Part shown: positions 7,173 to 15,266 of the stretch, piece by piece
Position numbering within the stretch: the stretch's first letter is position 1
Layout of the letters: every line of letters starts with the position of its first letter
Source: Dyella subtropica
GTDB taxonomy: Bacteria; Pseudomonadota; Gammaproteobacteria; Xanthomonadales; Rhodanobacteraceae
Assembly (NCBI RefSeq): GCF_026283965.1
Contig: NZ_JAPDPD010000018.1
Span: 1 to 64,000 of the forward strand
DNA: 64,000 bases
Direction of reading: 5' to 3'
Made by a program: the position numbers and the translations under genes
The notes under the pieces: model-generated
What the model saw: only the letters and a program-made list of their open reading frames with translations
Told to the model about the DNA's origin: nothing
Database searches by the model: none

Positions 7173-10102
7173 ATGCCATGGTTTCCAACACGATCGGCCG
7201 CACCGCGATCGCGCCGATCGGCCGCGCGGGCCAGTCCGATTCACCCTTGCTCTATCTGCACTGCGGTATCTGCATACAGGGCAATACCTGGCTCAGCGAT
7301 GAAACCTTCCGGCTGCTCTCTTTCGAAGGCGAGGAGAATGTTTCCCAGCCTTTCGAATATCAGTTGCAGCTGCGCGGCAATACGGCGCCGCAAGATGGCC
7401 GGCCGCTGAGTTTCGAAGCGGTGATCGGCCGGCCCGTCACGGTCGGTATCAACGATCCCACGAAAGTCAGCCAGCCCGATGCCGCCGCGCGCTTCATGCA
7501 GGCGCTGCGCACTGGCTCCGCGCCGGATATCACGCTGTACAACGGCATCGTCAGTTCGTTCGCGATGGACGAACCCGGCGTGTACCGGCTTGGCATGAAG
7601 CCGGCGCTGTGGAAGCTGACGCTTACCAACCGTTACTACGTGCATGCGCAGATGAGTGTGCGCGACGTGATCGCCGCCGTGATGCGCGAGCATTACATCC
7701 ATTACTCGCTGGAAGCGGTTTCCGGCAATGACAATCTGGCCGTAACGCGGGTGCAGGACTGGCTGCAGGCGGGCGAAAGCGACTATGAGTTCCTGCAGCG
7801 CCTGATGTCGAAGGCGCATATCTATTACTACGTCACCCACACCGGCAATCGCCATACGGTGGTATTCGCCAATCGGCCGGCCTATCCGCAAGCATTCGGC
7901 CATCGCCCGCTGCGCTATACCCACACCACGCTGGAAGAGCTGGGGCGGCACCAGAACGATGTAGTGTTCCAGTACAGCTATCAGCAGTCGATGACCAGCA
8001 GCGGTATCAATACCTCGTTCGTGTATCAGGAAAGCGCCTGGAATATGGATCCAGTGCCCAGCTTCCAGACCTATGCCGCGACGACTCCCGCCGATACCGG
8101 CGAATTGCCGTTCAATCTGTATCGCACCTACCAGTACGGCATCGACAGCGCGGAAACGCGGGACTATATGAAGCGCACCGCGTCCAGCCTTGCCAGCTCG
8201 GCGCGGCAGCTCTCGGGCAGCAGTACCTGCACGGGCTTCCGTGTAGGCCATCAATTCACGCTGAGCGGCGACATGGCGGCTGGCGTGCAGCCTTCGCCAG
8301 TGCGTCCCACGCTGGAAGGCAAGCCTTTCGTGCTGAGCAAGGTCACGCACAAGGCCAGCGCTGATGGCGGCTATACCAATGAATTCGAAGCCACCGACGC
8401 CAGCGGCATGCTTACCGCGTTCTCGGTTTCCGATACGCAGCAGGGCGTGATTCTGGCGCGCGTGGTGGATACCCAAGGACAGCGTCCGGCCGACTGGCGT
8501 TATTACGAGCCGAGCAATTTCGATCCCGAATCCAGCGTCTATAGCGACAGCACCGCCAATCCGCGCGAGCTGCATGCCCAAGGCGTGTACGTACAGTTTT
8601 CCACGCCCGGCGGCGGCAGCAAGCCGGTATGGGTGAAGCTGGGCGCGGGCATGCAGACCGTGCCGGAAATCGGCGTGACGGTGCTGGTGGCGCGCGCGCA
8701 GGACGAGTCGGAACTGCCGGAAATCCAGCAGATCGTGCAGGCGAACGGCACGATGACGGTCACCCCGTCGGGCTGGACCGCGACGACCCACGTCGGCAGC
8801 AGTTATTCCACCAACTATGCCGATACCAAGAACATCCGCTTTGGCCGCAATACGCCTTACGACCTGGATACCGCGATCGCCACGATCAGCGACGCCTACG
8901 ATACCGGCCAGTTCATCGAATGCGGCTACACCCTGGGTGGCAGCTACAGCTATACCTCGGCGGTCGAGGGCTATGGCGGCATGCTCAGCACCACCGAAAC
9001 CATCGGACGCACTTACAGCACGCACCAGGGGGAAATCTCCTGGAACAAGAGCACGCTGACGCAAAGCACCAGCTACTCCAGCATCGTCGACAGTTTCAGC
9101 GAAGAGACGGTCAGCGGCACGGCGACGTCCATCTCCACTCGCAATATCGTCAACAGCACCGCCACCGACAACGTGGTGACCAGCGTAACGACGCAAGGCA
9201 TCGTCACCAATACCACCACGCAAGGCACGGTAAGCAATACCACCACGGTGGACACCGAGACCAATGTGGTGAAGCAGGGCACGGTCACCAACACCACCAC
9301 GCAAGGTACGGTGAACAACACCACCACGGTAGGTACCGAGACCAATGTGGTAGAGCAGGGCACGGTCACCTCCACCACTACCCAGGGCACCGTCACCAAC
9401 GTCACCACGCAAGGCACGGTGGCCAACACCACCACGGTAGGTACTGAAACCAATGTGGTTCATCAGGGCACGGTGACCACCACGACCACGGCGGACACGG
9501 TTACCAACACCACCACGCAGGGCACGGTGAACAACACCACCACCGTGACCACCGAAACGAACACCACCCATCAGGGCACGGTCACCAGCACCACCACCCA
9601 GGGCACGGTGAACAACACCAGCACGGTGGACAGCGAAACCAATGACATCACGCAAGGCACGGTGAGTACGACCACCCATGCGACTAGCGTCACCAACAAC
9701 ACCACGCAAGGTAAGGTCGACAACACGACCGATATCGGCTCGGAAACCAGCACCACCACATACGACAGCAATAAGCAGACCACCACCACCGGCACCAGCA
9801 ATGTGGTGTCGATCACCGGTGCGATGGCTCAAACCAATATCGTCGGGGCCAGCGTCGATACCAATATCACCGGCGCGATGCAGCGCACGAATATCACCGG
9901 TGTCGGCAGCACAGTGTCGGTGACCGGCGCCAGCTCGGAAATAAGCATTACCGGCGCCGATGTGAGGATCAATGTGATCGGCGCGGGCCTTAGCGTGACC
10001 CGTCGCTCCGTCGGCGGCGATATCGATCTGTCGCCAGAGCGCGGAAAGATGTCGATCGAGCAATTGGTGGTGAAGATTCCCATGCTTCGCATCTTCCTAT
10101 GA
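7169..10102 (+). CDS. vgrG: T6SS spike VgrG (TssI) with nonapeptide-repeat tail
   Basis: A 977-residue VgrG. Residues about 20-450 form the gp27-like hub (LLSFEGEENVSQPFEYQLQL near the start; ESDYEFLQRLMSKAHIYYY later). A divergent gp5-like OB region follows (about 450-620), with PVWVKLGAGMQTVPEIG in place of the usual WARV-WAG signature. Residues about 660-945 are a Thr/Asn/Val-rich run of nine-residue repeats, first of QGTVxNTTT / VxTETNVVx type, then of NITGAxxxT type. The spike trimer caps Hcp and carries effectors or a tip protein. ATG 7169 overlaps the tssG stop. No separate toxin domain is seen after the repeats; the last 25 residues are an ordinary mixed sequence. Confidence 0.92.
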   Translation: MNAMVSNTIGRTAIAPIGRAGQSDSPLLYLHCGICIQGNTWLSDETFRLLSFEGEENVSQPFEYQLQLRGNTAPQDGRPLSFEAVIGRPVTVGINDPTKVSQPDAAARFMQALRTGSAPDITLYNGIVSSFAMDEPGVYRLGMKPALWKLTLTNRYYVHAQMSVRDVIAAVMREHYIHYSLEAVSGNDNLAVTRVQDWLQAGESDYEFLQRLMSKAHIYYYVTHTGNRHTVVFANRPAYPQAFGHRPLRYTHTTLEELGRHQNDVVFQYSYQQSMTSSGINTSFVYQESAWNMDPVPSFQTYAATTPADTGELPFNLYRTYQYGIDSAETRDYMKRTASSLASSARQLSGSSTCTGFRVGHQFTLSGDMAAGVQPSPVRPTLEGKPFVLSKVTHKASADGGYTNEFEATDASGMLTAFSVSDTQQGVILARVVDTQGQRPADWRYYEPSNFDPESSVYSDSTANPRELHAQGVYVQFSTPGGGSKPVWVKLGAGMQTVPEIGVTVLVARAQDESELPEIQQIVQANGTMTVTPSGWTATTHVGSSYSTNYADTKNIRFGRNTPYDLDTAIATISDAYDTGQFIECGYTLGGSYSYTSAVEGYGGMLSTTETIGRTYSTHQGEISWNKSTLTQSTSYSSIVDSFSEETVSGTATSISTRNIVNSTATDNVVTSVTTQGIVTNTTTQGTVSNTTTVDTETNVVKQGTVTNTTTQGTVNNTTTVGTETNVVEQGTVTSTTTQGTVTNVTTQGTVANTTTVGTETNVVHQGTVTTTTTADTVTNTTTQGTVNNTTTVTTETNTTHQGTVTSTTTQGTVNNTSTVDSETNDITQGTVSTTTHATSVTNNTTQGKVDNTTDIGSETSTTTYDSNKQTTTTGTSNVVSITGAMAQTNIVGASVDTNITGAMQRTNITGVGSTVSVTGASSEISITGADVRINVIGAGLSVTRRSVGGDIDLSPERGKMSIEQLVVKIPMLRIFL
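9140..9997 (+). repeat. 27-bp-period coding repeat in the vgrG tail
   Basis: Within vgrG the protein repeats with a strict period of nine residues (27 nt). One class reads QGTV-x-N-TTT alternating with V-x-TETNVV-x; the seven units from 9809 read (S/N)ITGA-xxxx. DNA of the first class is nearly identical between units (GGCACGGT and ACCACCAC recur), which implies recent expansion or exchange. A Thr/Val alternation of this kind predicts an elongated beta-solenoid needle. Confidence 0.85.
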
Positions 10103-10109
10103 GGAACGC

Positions 10110-12698
10110 ATGAAGATCATCAAACCCATGACACTTGGGCTGATGCATCGCCCCTATCGCTGGCAGGGGCGCCATCGCCTGCTGGTGATAACGGTGGCGT
10201 TCTTCCAGCTGGGCGGACGTGCCGAAACGCTGCTGCGCGACAACCTGCAATGGCGCAAGGTGATGGCGGCCTTGCCATCAGGCCGCGCACTGGATGAGTT
10301 GATGCCCAAGGCGCGCGGCGAAGTATTGCTGGCGGGTAGTGCCTATGCCGAGGATGGCCTGGCGACGACGCAACAGGATGTGCGCCTGAAGCTTGGCAGC
10401 ATCGACAAGCGCTTGCGCGTGATCGGCGATCGGCGCTGGTTCGACGGCTTTCTGCCGTGGTTTCGCCAGCTCAGAGCCGCGCCGTTCACCAGTATGCCCC
10501 TGGTATGGAGCCGTGCCTTTGGCGGCCCGCGTCATCCGGGCAATCCGGAAGGTTGCGGCTATGCGCGCAATCCCTTCGCTGGCCTGTTTTCGCGCAAGCC
10601 CATGATGATGCCGAATGTGGAGGACCCCGATCATCCCGTGCGCAGCCGTCTGCGCCGTTATGCGCCCGCGGGTTTCGCTGCGCTGGATGTGAGCTGGCAG
10701 CCGCGGCGGGGCTGGGTGGGCAGCTATGGATGGCGCTGGCGGAAGGATGGCTGTGCCGGTATGGCGCATGACACGAATCCGGAATTCTTCAATGCCGCGC
10801 CTTGCGATCAGCGCATTGCCGGTCCTTTCCAGGGTGGTGAGGCATACCGCCTGGAGGGCATGCATCCGGACATGCCGGTGATCGAAGGGCGTCTGCCGGA
10901 TTTTCGTCCGCGCGCCTTCGTGCATCGGCAGAACGCGGCGGCCGACGCGGTGGACGAAGTGCCGCTGGCTTTCGATACGGTGTGGTTTCTGCCCGATGCC
11001 GAATTGGGCATTGCCATTCATCGCGGCGAAGTGGACGTGCAAGACAGTCTTGCGCTGGATGTGGATGCGGTGATGGTCGGCTATGAGCATCTCGCTGACC
11101 CGCCGCGCACGCTCTCGCATTACGGCGAAGTGCTGGCCTTGCGCATGAACCGCGATACCGCGATCCGCCATGTGTTCAATGAAGCGCAGTTGACGCCGGA
11201 GCCCAATGCCGCCCTGCGTGCGGCGCGGGCGCAGGAAGACCTGCAGGAGCGCGCGCAGCGCGAAGCCGAACAGCTCGCCTTCAAGGCGGCGCTGGCGGAG
11301 GAATTCAAGTCCAGCACCGGCATGGAGATGCCCCCGGCGCCCGCATCGGATATGCCGGAACTGGCGACGCCATCGATCGCGGCGATGCGGCGTGGGGATT
11401 TTGATCTTGGCGCCATGCTCGACAGCGCCGACGCCATGATTGCGCAGGTCAAGGCCGTCGCGGAAAAGCATGAGGCAGAGGCCAAGGCCAAGCTTGCCGA
11501 CCTGTCAGCGCCAGTAACGGCTGCCAGCGCCACCGTGGACGAAGTACTCGCTCGCGCCAGCGGCCGGGATCAACGCATGGCCAGCCTGGCTGAATTCAGC
11601 GCGGAGCATGCGGTGCCGGCGGCAACCATCGAATCCCTGCACGACTTGCAGCGCCGTGCGCGCCTGGCCGCGCCGCAAGCTACCGCGCCGGTGACGCCGC
11701 CGTCGCCTGAAGCGGCGGCGGCGATCGGCCAATGGGTGCTGCTGCGCGTGCGCGAAGGCGCCTCCTTGCATGGCTGCGATCTGGCTGGCGCCAATCTGCG
11801 CGGGGCGGAATTGTCCGGCGCGGATTTGCGTGGCGCGCTGCTGGAGTCATCCGACTTGAGCGGCGCCAGACTCGATGGCGCGGATCTCAGCGAGGTGGCG
11901 CTGACCGGTGCCACGCTGGATGACGTCAACGGCGACGCCGCTCGGCTCGATGGCGCGAATCTGTCCCGGACGCGCGCGCATCGCGCAGTATTCCGTGGCG
12001 CGAGTTTTCGTGACGTACAGGCGTCCGATGCCGATTGGAGCCACGCCGATCTCAGCGGCGCGCGCTTCGAGCAATGGACCGCGCCGAATATCCGGTTGAC
12101 CGGTGCCAACCTGGCGCACACCGTCTTGAGCGATAGCGTGATCCTGCACGCCAAGGCCAATGGCAGCCGCTGGTCGCATACGGTGTGGCAGAAAACGATC
12201 GCGCTGGGTTCCTCTTTCAGCGGAAGCGAATGGCAGGAGGCGGCGTTGACCCGCAGCGTGCTGATGGAGAGTTGCCTGGTCGACAGTGTATGGAACAGCG
12301 CGATCTTGAGCCGCGTGCAGGCTGGCGGTGGCGCTGATTGGAGTCGCGCCGACCTCAGTCATATGCGCGCCGAGCACAGCAGCTGGCGTGATGCGACGCT
12401 GAGCGAGGCGAATCTCAGCGATGGTGAATTCCGTTCCTGCGATTTCAGCGGCACGCGTCTGACCGATGCGGCGCTGGAACGCACGCTGTTCTATCGCTCC
12501 TTGTTCATGGGGGGCGTCCTGAGCGGCTGCCACGCGGAGTCAGCGGATTTCTTCCAGGCCAGTTGCCGCCGCGCCGATTTTCGTGGCGCGGATTTGCGGC
12601 ACGCCAATTTTATGCAGGCCGAATGTGGCGAGGCGCATTTCGAACGGGCGCGGCTGGATGGCATCCGCATCGAGCTGGGCAGGAAGTTGCGGTCATGA
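10110..12698 (+). CDS. DUF2169 protein with C-terminal pentapeptide repeats
   Basis: An 862-residue two-part protein. Residues 1-350 match DUF2169, a domain found almost only in T6SS spike loci (FGGPRHPGNPEGCGYARNPF and PDMPVIEGRLPDFRPRAF segments). Residues about 360-510 are a charged, Ala-rich helical linker. Residues about 545-862 are A(D/N)LxG-type pentapeptide repeats (GANLRGAELSGADLRGALLE), which fold as a right-handed quadrilateral beta-helix. DUF2169 proteins are thought to act as adaptors or chaperones loading cargo onto VgrG/PAAR; that role here is inferred. GAGG lies 5 nt before ATG. It begins 7 nt after vgrG and overlaps the next gene by 4 nt. Confidence 0.88.
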   Translation: MKIIKPMTLGLMHRPYRWQGRHRLLVITVAFFQLGGRAETLLRDNLQWRKVMAALPSGRALDELMPKARGEVLLAGSAYAEDGLATTQQDVRLKLGSIDKRLRVIGDRRWFDGFLPWFRQLRAAPFTSMPLVWSRAFGGPRHPGNPEGCGYARNPFAGLFSRKPMMMPNVEDPDHPVRSRLRRYAPAGFAALDVSWQPRRGWVGSYGWRWRKDGCAGMAHDTNPEFFNAAPCDQRIAGPFQGGEAYRLEGMHPDMPVIEGRLPDFRPRAFVHRQNAAADAVDEVPLAFDTVWFLPDAELGIAIHRGEVDVQDSLALDVDAVMVGYEHLADPPRTLSHYGEVLALRMNRDTAIRHVFNEAQLTPEPNAALRAARAQEDLQERAQREAEQLAFKAALAEEFKSSTGMEMPPAPASDMPELATPSIAAMRRGDFDLGAMLDSADAMIAQVKAVAEKHEAEAKAKLADLSAPVTAASATVDEVLARASGRDQRMASLAEFSAEHAVPAATIESLHDLQRRARLAAPQATAPVTPPSPEAAAAIGQWVLLRVREGASLHGCDLAGANLRGAELSGADLRGALLESSDLSGARLDGADLSEVALTGATLDDVNGDAARLDGANLSRTRAHRAVFRGASFRDVQASDADWSHADLSGARFEQWTAPNIRLTGANLAHTVLSDSVILHAKANGSRWSHTVWQKTIALGSSFSGSEWQEAALTRSVLMESCLVDSVWNSAILSRVQAGGGADWSRADLSHMRAEHSSWRDATLSEANLSDGEFRSCDFSGTRLTDAALERTLFYRSLFMGGVLSGCHAESADFFQASCRRADFRGADLRHANFMQAECGEAHFERARLDGIRIELGRKLRS

Positions 12699-13756
12699 GC
12701 AGCTGGGCCGATATCGAACGATTGCAGCGCATGGGCCGCCCGGTTCAGGACACGGATCTGGGTGCGCTCGACGGCAGCGGCCGCGCGATCGAGCACCTGG
12801 TGTTCACCAAGGTGGTATGGCGCGGGGCCGCGCTGCGGGGCAGCCAGTTACGTGAACTGACCTTCGTCGATTGCGACCTCAGTGGGGCGGATCTTGAGGG
12901 CGCGGTGATCGACAGCTGTACCTTCACACGCTGCGATCTCGGCGGGGCGCGCTGGCATGGCGCGCGCGTCGAACAATCGGCCTTGGCCGAATGCAAGCTT
13001 GCTTACAGCGATTGGCGCGATGCCGAGGTATCGATGAGCGTGGTCCATAGCTGCGACCTGCGCGATGCCATCCTCGCGCGCGGCCAATGGCAACGCTGCA
13101 TGATCGGAAGCTGCCAGCTGGATGGCGCGAATCTGGAGCAGGTGAAGCTGTTGCAATCGGCGCTGCCGAATGTCGACTTTCGCCTGCTGCGCTTGAGCGG
13201 TCTGGTGGCGGAAGCCTGTGTGCTGCACCAGGCCTGTTTTGATGGCATGGATTTGCGGGGGCTATCGCTGCGCCGCTGTCAGCTGGATTCGGCAAGCTTT
13301 GCCGATGCCGATCTGTGCGGGGCGGATCTGCGCGAAACCAACTGCCGCCAGGCCCGCTTCCTGCGCACAGCGCTGCGTGGCGCCGATCTGTCGGGTGCCT
13401 TGCTGATGGAAGCCGTGCTGGAACACGTGGATGCGCGCGCCCTGCGTTGCGAAAACCTGATCGCGCATGGCGCGAACTTGAAAGACGTCAATCTCGCCGC
13501 GGCGCAGGCCAAGCAAAGCGTGTGGGACCACGCACGCCTGCACAAGGTGAATTTTTCGCATGCCGTGCTGCGCTATGCGCGTTTCGATCATGCGCGCGGC
13601 CGCCGTATTCGTTTCGCCTATGCCGATCTGAGTTACAGCAGTTGCCATAACACGCGTTTCAGCTGGACGAATTGGTTTATGTCACGGCGCAAGCGTTTGC
13701 GCGCCACGTCGCCTGCGCGCCTGGCTGCCGAGCGTCGGGCCTTGTCACTCGCATGA
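12695..13756 (+). CDS. Pentapeptide-repeat protein of the T6SS spike block
   Basis: A 353-residue protein made almost entirely of pentapeptide repeats (CDLSGADLEGAVIDSCTFTR and ADLCGADLRETNCRQARFLR), expected to form a rod-like quadrilateral beta-helix. It resembles the repeat half of the preceding gene and overlaps it by 4 nt, suggesting an origin by partial duplication or a cooperating pair. ATG 12695 is supported by this coupling. A short basic C-terminal tail follows the repeats (RRKRLRA). The exact role is unknown; position argues for effector loading or spike extension. Confidence 0.82.
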   Translation: MSSWADIERLQRMGRPVQDTDLGALDGSGRAIEHLVFTKVVWRGAALRGSQLRELTFVDCDLSGADLEGAVIDSCTFTRCDLGGARWHGARVEQSALAECKLAYSDWRDAEVSMSVVHSCDLRDAILARGQWQRCMIGSCQLDGANLEQVKLLQSALPNVDFRLLRLSGLVAEACVLHQACFDGMDLRGLSLRRCQLDSASFADADLCGADLRETNCRQARFLRTALRGADLSGALLMEAVLEHVDARALRCENLIAHGANLKDVNLAAAQAKQSVWDHARLHKVNFSHAVLRYARFDHARGRRIRFAYADLSYSSCHNTRFSWTNWFMSRRKRLRATSPARLAAERRALSLA

Positions 13757-13796
13757 ATTCGAACACGTGAATTTGAGCACGTGAATTTGAACAGGA
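13755..13796. repeat. Three tandem 14-bp units before the DUF3540 gene
   Basis: Three adjacent 14-mers follow the pattern GAATTYGARCACGT (the third ends CAGGA and includes the Shine-Dalgarno of the next gene). The first two contain the palindrome CACGTG. They fill nearly the whole 47-nt gap between the pentapeptide gene and the DUF3540 gene. Confidence 0.7.
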
Positions 13797-13803
13797 GATC
13801 GCC

Positions 13804-14358
13804 ATGTTTGCCGCCTCACGCCGCAGTATGACGCGCCACCGCAACAGCCCGCAGCTCTCCGAAGCTGTGATTCACGAAGCGCTTGGCGATGAGCTGTGGC
13901 GCCTGGACGATGGCCGCTCAGCACGGCAGGCCACGTCATGCCTGATCACGCCGCAGCCAGGCGATCGCGTGCTGCTGGTGTGCATGGCCGACGAAAGCCA
14001 TTACGTGCTGCATGTGCTGGCGCGCAAAGACGGGTGCGGTGCCACGCTCAGCGTGCCGGGCGCGGACAGTTTGTCGATACGCCAGCGCCATGTGGATGTC
14101 GCGGCGACCCAGACGATTGCCTTGCGCGCCGCCTGTGACGTGGAGATTACGGCCGTGCAGGGACGGCTTTCGCTGAGCGCGCGCGACATATTCACCAGCG
14201 CCGCCGAATCGCTGGTGCATATCGCGCGCAGCTTCGTGGGGCAGGTCGACCGTTATTTGCTGGACGCACGGCAACTGCTGCGGCTGCATGGCGAGCACAC
14301 GATCGTCACGGCGCGGCAGGACGCGAAGATCGATGCGGAGCGCGTGAGTTTGGGTTGA
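13804..14358 (+). CDS. DUF3540 T6SS accessory protein
   Basis: A 184-residue protein matching DUF3540 (a DDGRSARQATSCLITPQPGD region followed by VLLVCMADESHYVLHVLA), a small family seen beside DUF2169 and DUF4150 genes in spike clusters. The N-terminal half looks like an OB-type barrel similar to the VgrG gp5 region; the C-terminal half has repetitive beta strands (LSVPGADSLSIRQRHVDVAA). A structural role at the spike is inferred; the function is not established. AGGAGA lies 6 nt before ATG. Confidence 0.8.
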   Translation: MFAASRRSMTRHRNSPQLSEAVIHEALGDELWRLDDGRSARQATSCLITPQPGDRVLLVCMADESHYVLHVLARKDGCGATLSVPGADSLSIRQRHVDVAATQTIALRAACDVEITAVQGRLSLSARDIFTSAAESLVHIARSFVGQVDRYLLDARQLLRLHGEHTIVTARQDAKIDAERVSLG

Positions 14359-14384
14359 AATCATTGAATCAGAAGGAACAAGCC

Positions 14385-14783
14385 GTGTTCGCCAATACCA
14401 CTCTAGGCGTGTTCAATTTCGCCTTCCCGGATGTCTGCAAGGTGCCGATCCTTGGCGTGCCTGTGCCTTTGCCATTTCCAAATATCGCTTTGTCCACCAT
14501 GGATATTCCTTCGCAGTTCCAGGTCATCATCGGCGGCGGCCTGGCGGAAAACCTGGCCACCGTCGGCGCGATGAGCCTGGGCGATACGCCAGGCTTGGAA
14601 GGCGGCATCATCTCGCAGCTGTTCATGGGGCCGTTCCGCGGCCTGCTGGGCAGTTTCAATGTCTTCATGGGCGGCATCCCGGCCACGCGGCTGACCAGTT
14701 TGTTCGGACAGAATGGTTTGCTGCCCAATGCATTGGGGGCTTCGCTGACTCCCTCGCAAATCGTCGTGTTGCTGCTCGGATGA
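14385..14783 (+). CDS. DUF4150 PAAR-like spike-tip protein
   Basis: A 132-residue protein beginning MFANTTLGVFNFAFPDVC, the DUF4150 signature. DUF4150 proteins are PAAR-like tip proteins that sharpen the VgrG spike and often carry fused toxins; here there is no C-terminal extension, so toxins must be delivered another way. GTG 14385 is preferred over an upstream TTG (14355) because AAGGA lies 8 nt before it and family members start at MFAN. The stop overlaps the tssJ start by 4 nt. Confidence 0.85.
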   Translation: MFANTTLGVFNFAFPDVCKVPILGVPVPLPFPNIALSTMDIPSQFQVIIGGGLAENLATVGAMSLGDTPGLEGGIISQLFMGPFRGLLGSFNVFMGGIPATRLTSLFGQNGLLPNALGASLTPSQIVVLLLG

Positions 14784-15262
14784 TGTCCATGCCGCGCGCC
14801 CGTATCCTGCTGACAGTCACGATCGCGATGGCGTTCGTGACAGCGTGCGGCACCCTAAAAAAACTCATACCCGGCCATACGCCCACCACCAGTCTGTCGA
14901 GTGTGCGCGTGGCCGCACCGCCTGGCGCCAATCTGGATTCGGCGACCGCGCTGGATCTGGTGTTCGTCTACGACACGAACAGCATCGCCATGCTGCCAAA
15001 GACCGGGCCGGAATGGTTTGCGCAGAAGCAGGCCTTGCAGAATGGCCTGGGCCAGTCGATCGAGGTGGTGTCCTTGCAAGTGCCGCCCGCCACCGTGGTC
15101 GATCCGGCGCGCATGCCCAAGCGCGCGGGCGATGCCGTGGCGGTGTATGGCTTTTCCGATTACCTGTCCGCCGATGGCCAGGCACGCTGCGATATCACCC
15201 AATACCGTCATGCGGTGATCTGGCTGGCCGCCACGCAAATCCAAATCAGCGAAGGCAGGTGA
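14780..15262 (+). CDS. tssJ: T6SS outer-membrane lipoprotein TssJ
   Basis: A 160-residue lipoprotein with a basic start, a hydrophobic stretch and a lipobox (VTAC, Cys about residue 23). TssJ anchors TssM to the outer membrane. The body is divergent from classical TssJ, but its position directly before tssK-tssL-tssM, its size and the predicted all-beta fold fit that role. Translation is coupled to the upstream gene (ATGA overlap). It could alternatively be an uncharacterised T6SS lipoprotein replacing TssJ. Confidence 0.7.
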   Translation: MMSMPRARILLTVTIAMAFVTACGTLKKLIPGHTPTTSLSSVRVAAPPGANLDSATALDLVFVYDTNSIAMLPKTGPEWFAQKQALQNGLGQSIEVVSLQVPPATVVDPARMPKRAGDAVAVYGFSDYLSADGQARCDITQYRHAVIWLAATQIQISEGR

Positions 15263-15266
15263 TGCC

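Noticed and set aside
7241-10063. Long minus-strand open frame of 940 codons opposite vgrG.
   Set aside because: It is a GC-bias shadow. Its protein is rich in Arg, His and Gly without domains, while the plus strand encodes a clear VgrG.
14355-14384. Upstream TTG start of the DUF4150 gene.
   Set aside because: The added ten residues are not family-like, and GTG 14385 has a better-spaced ribosome site.
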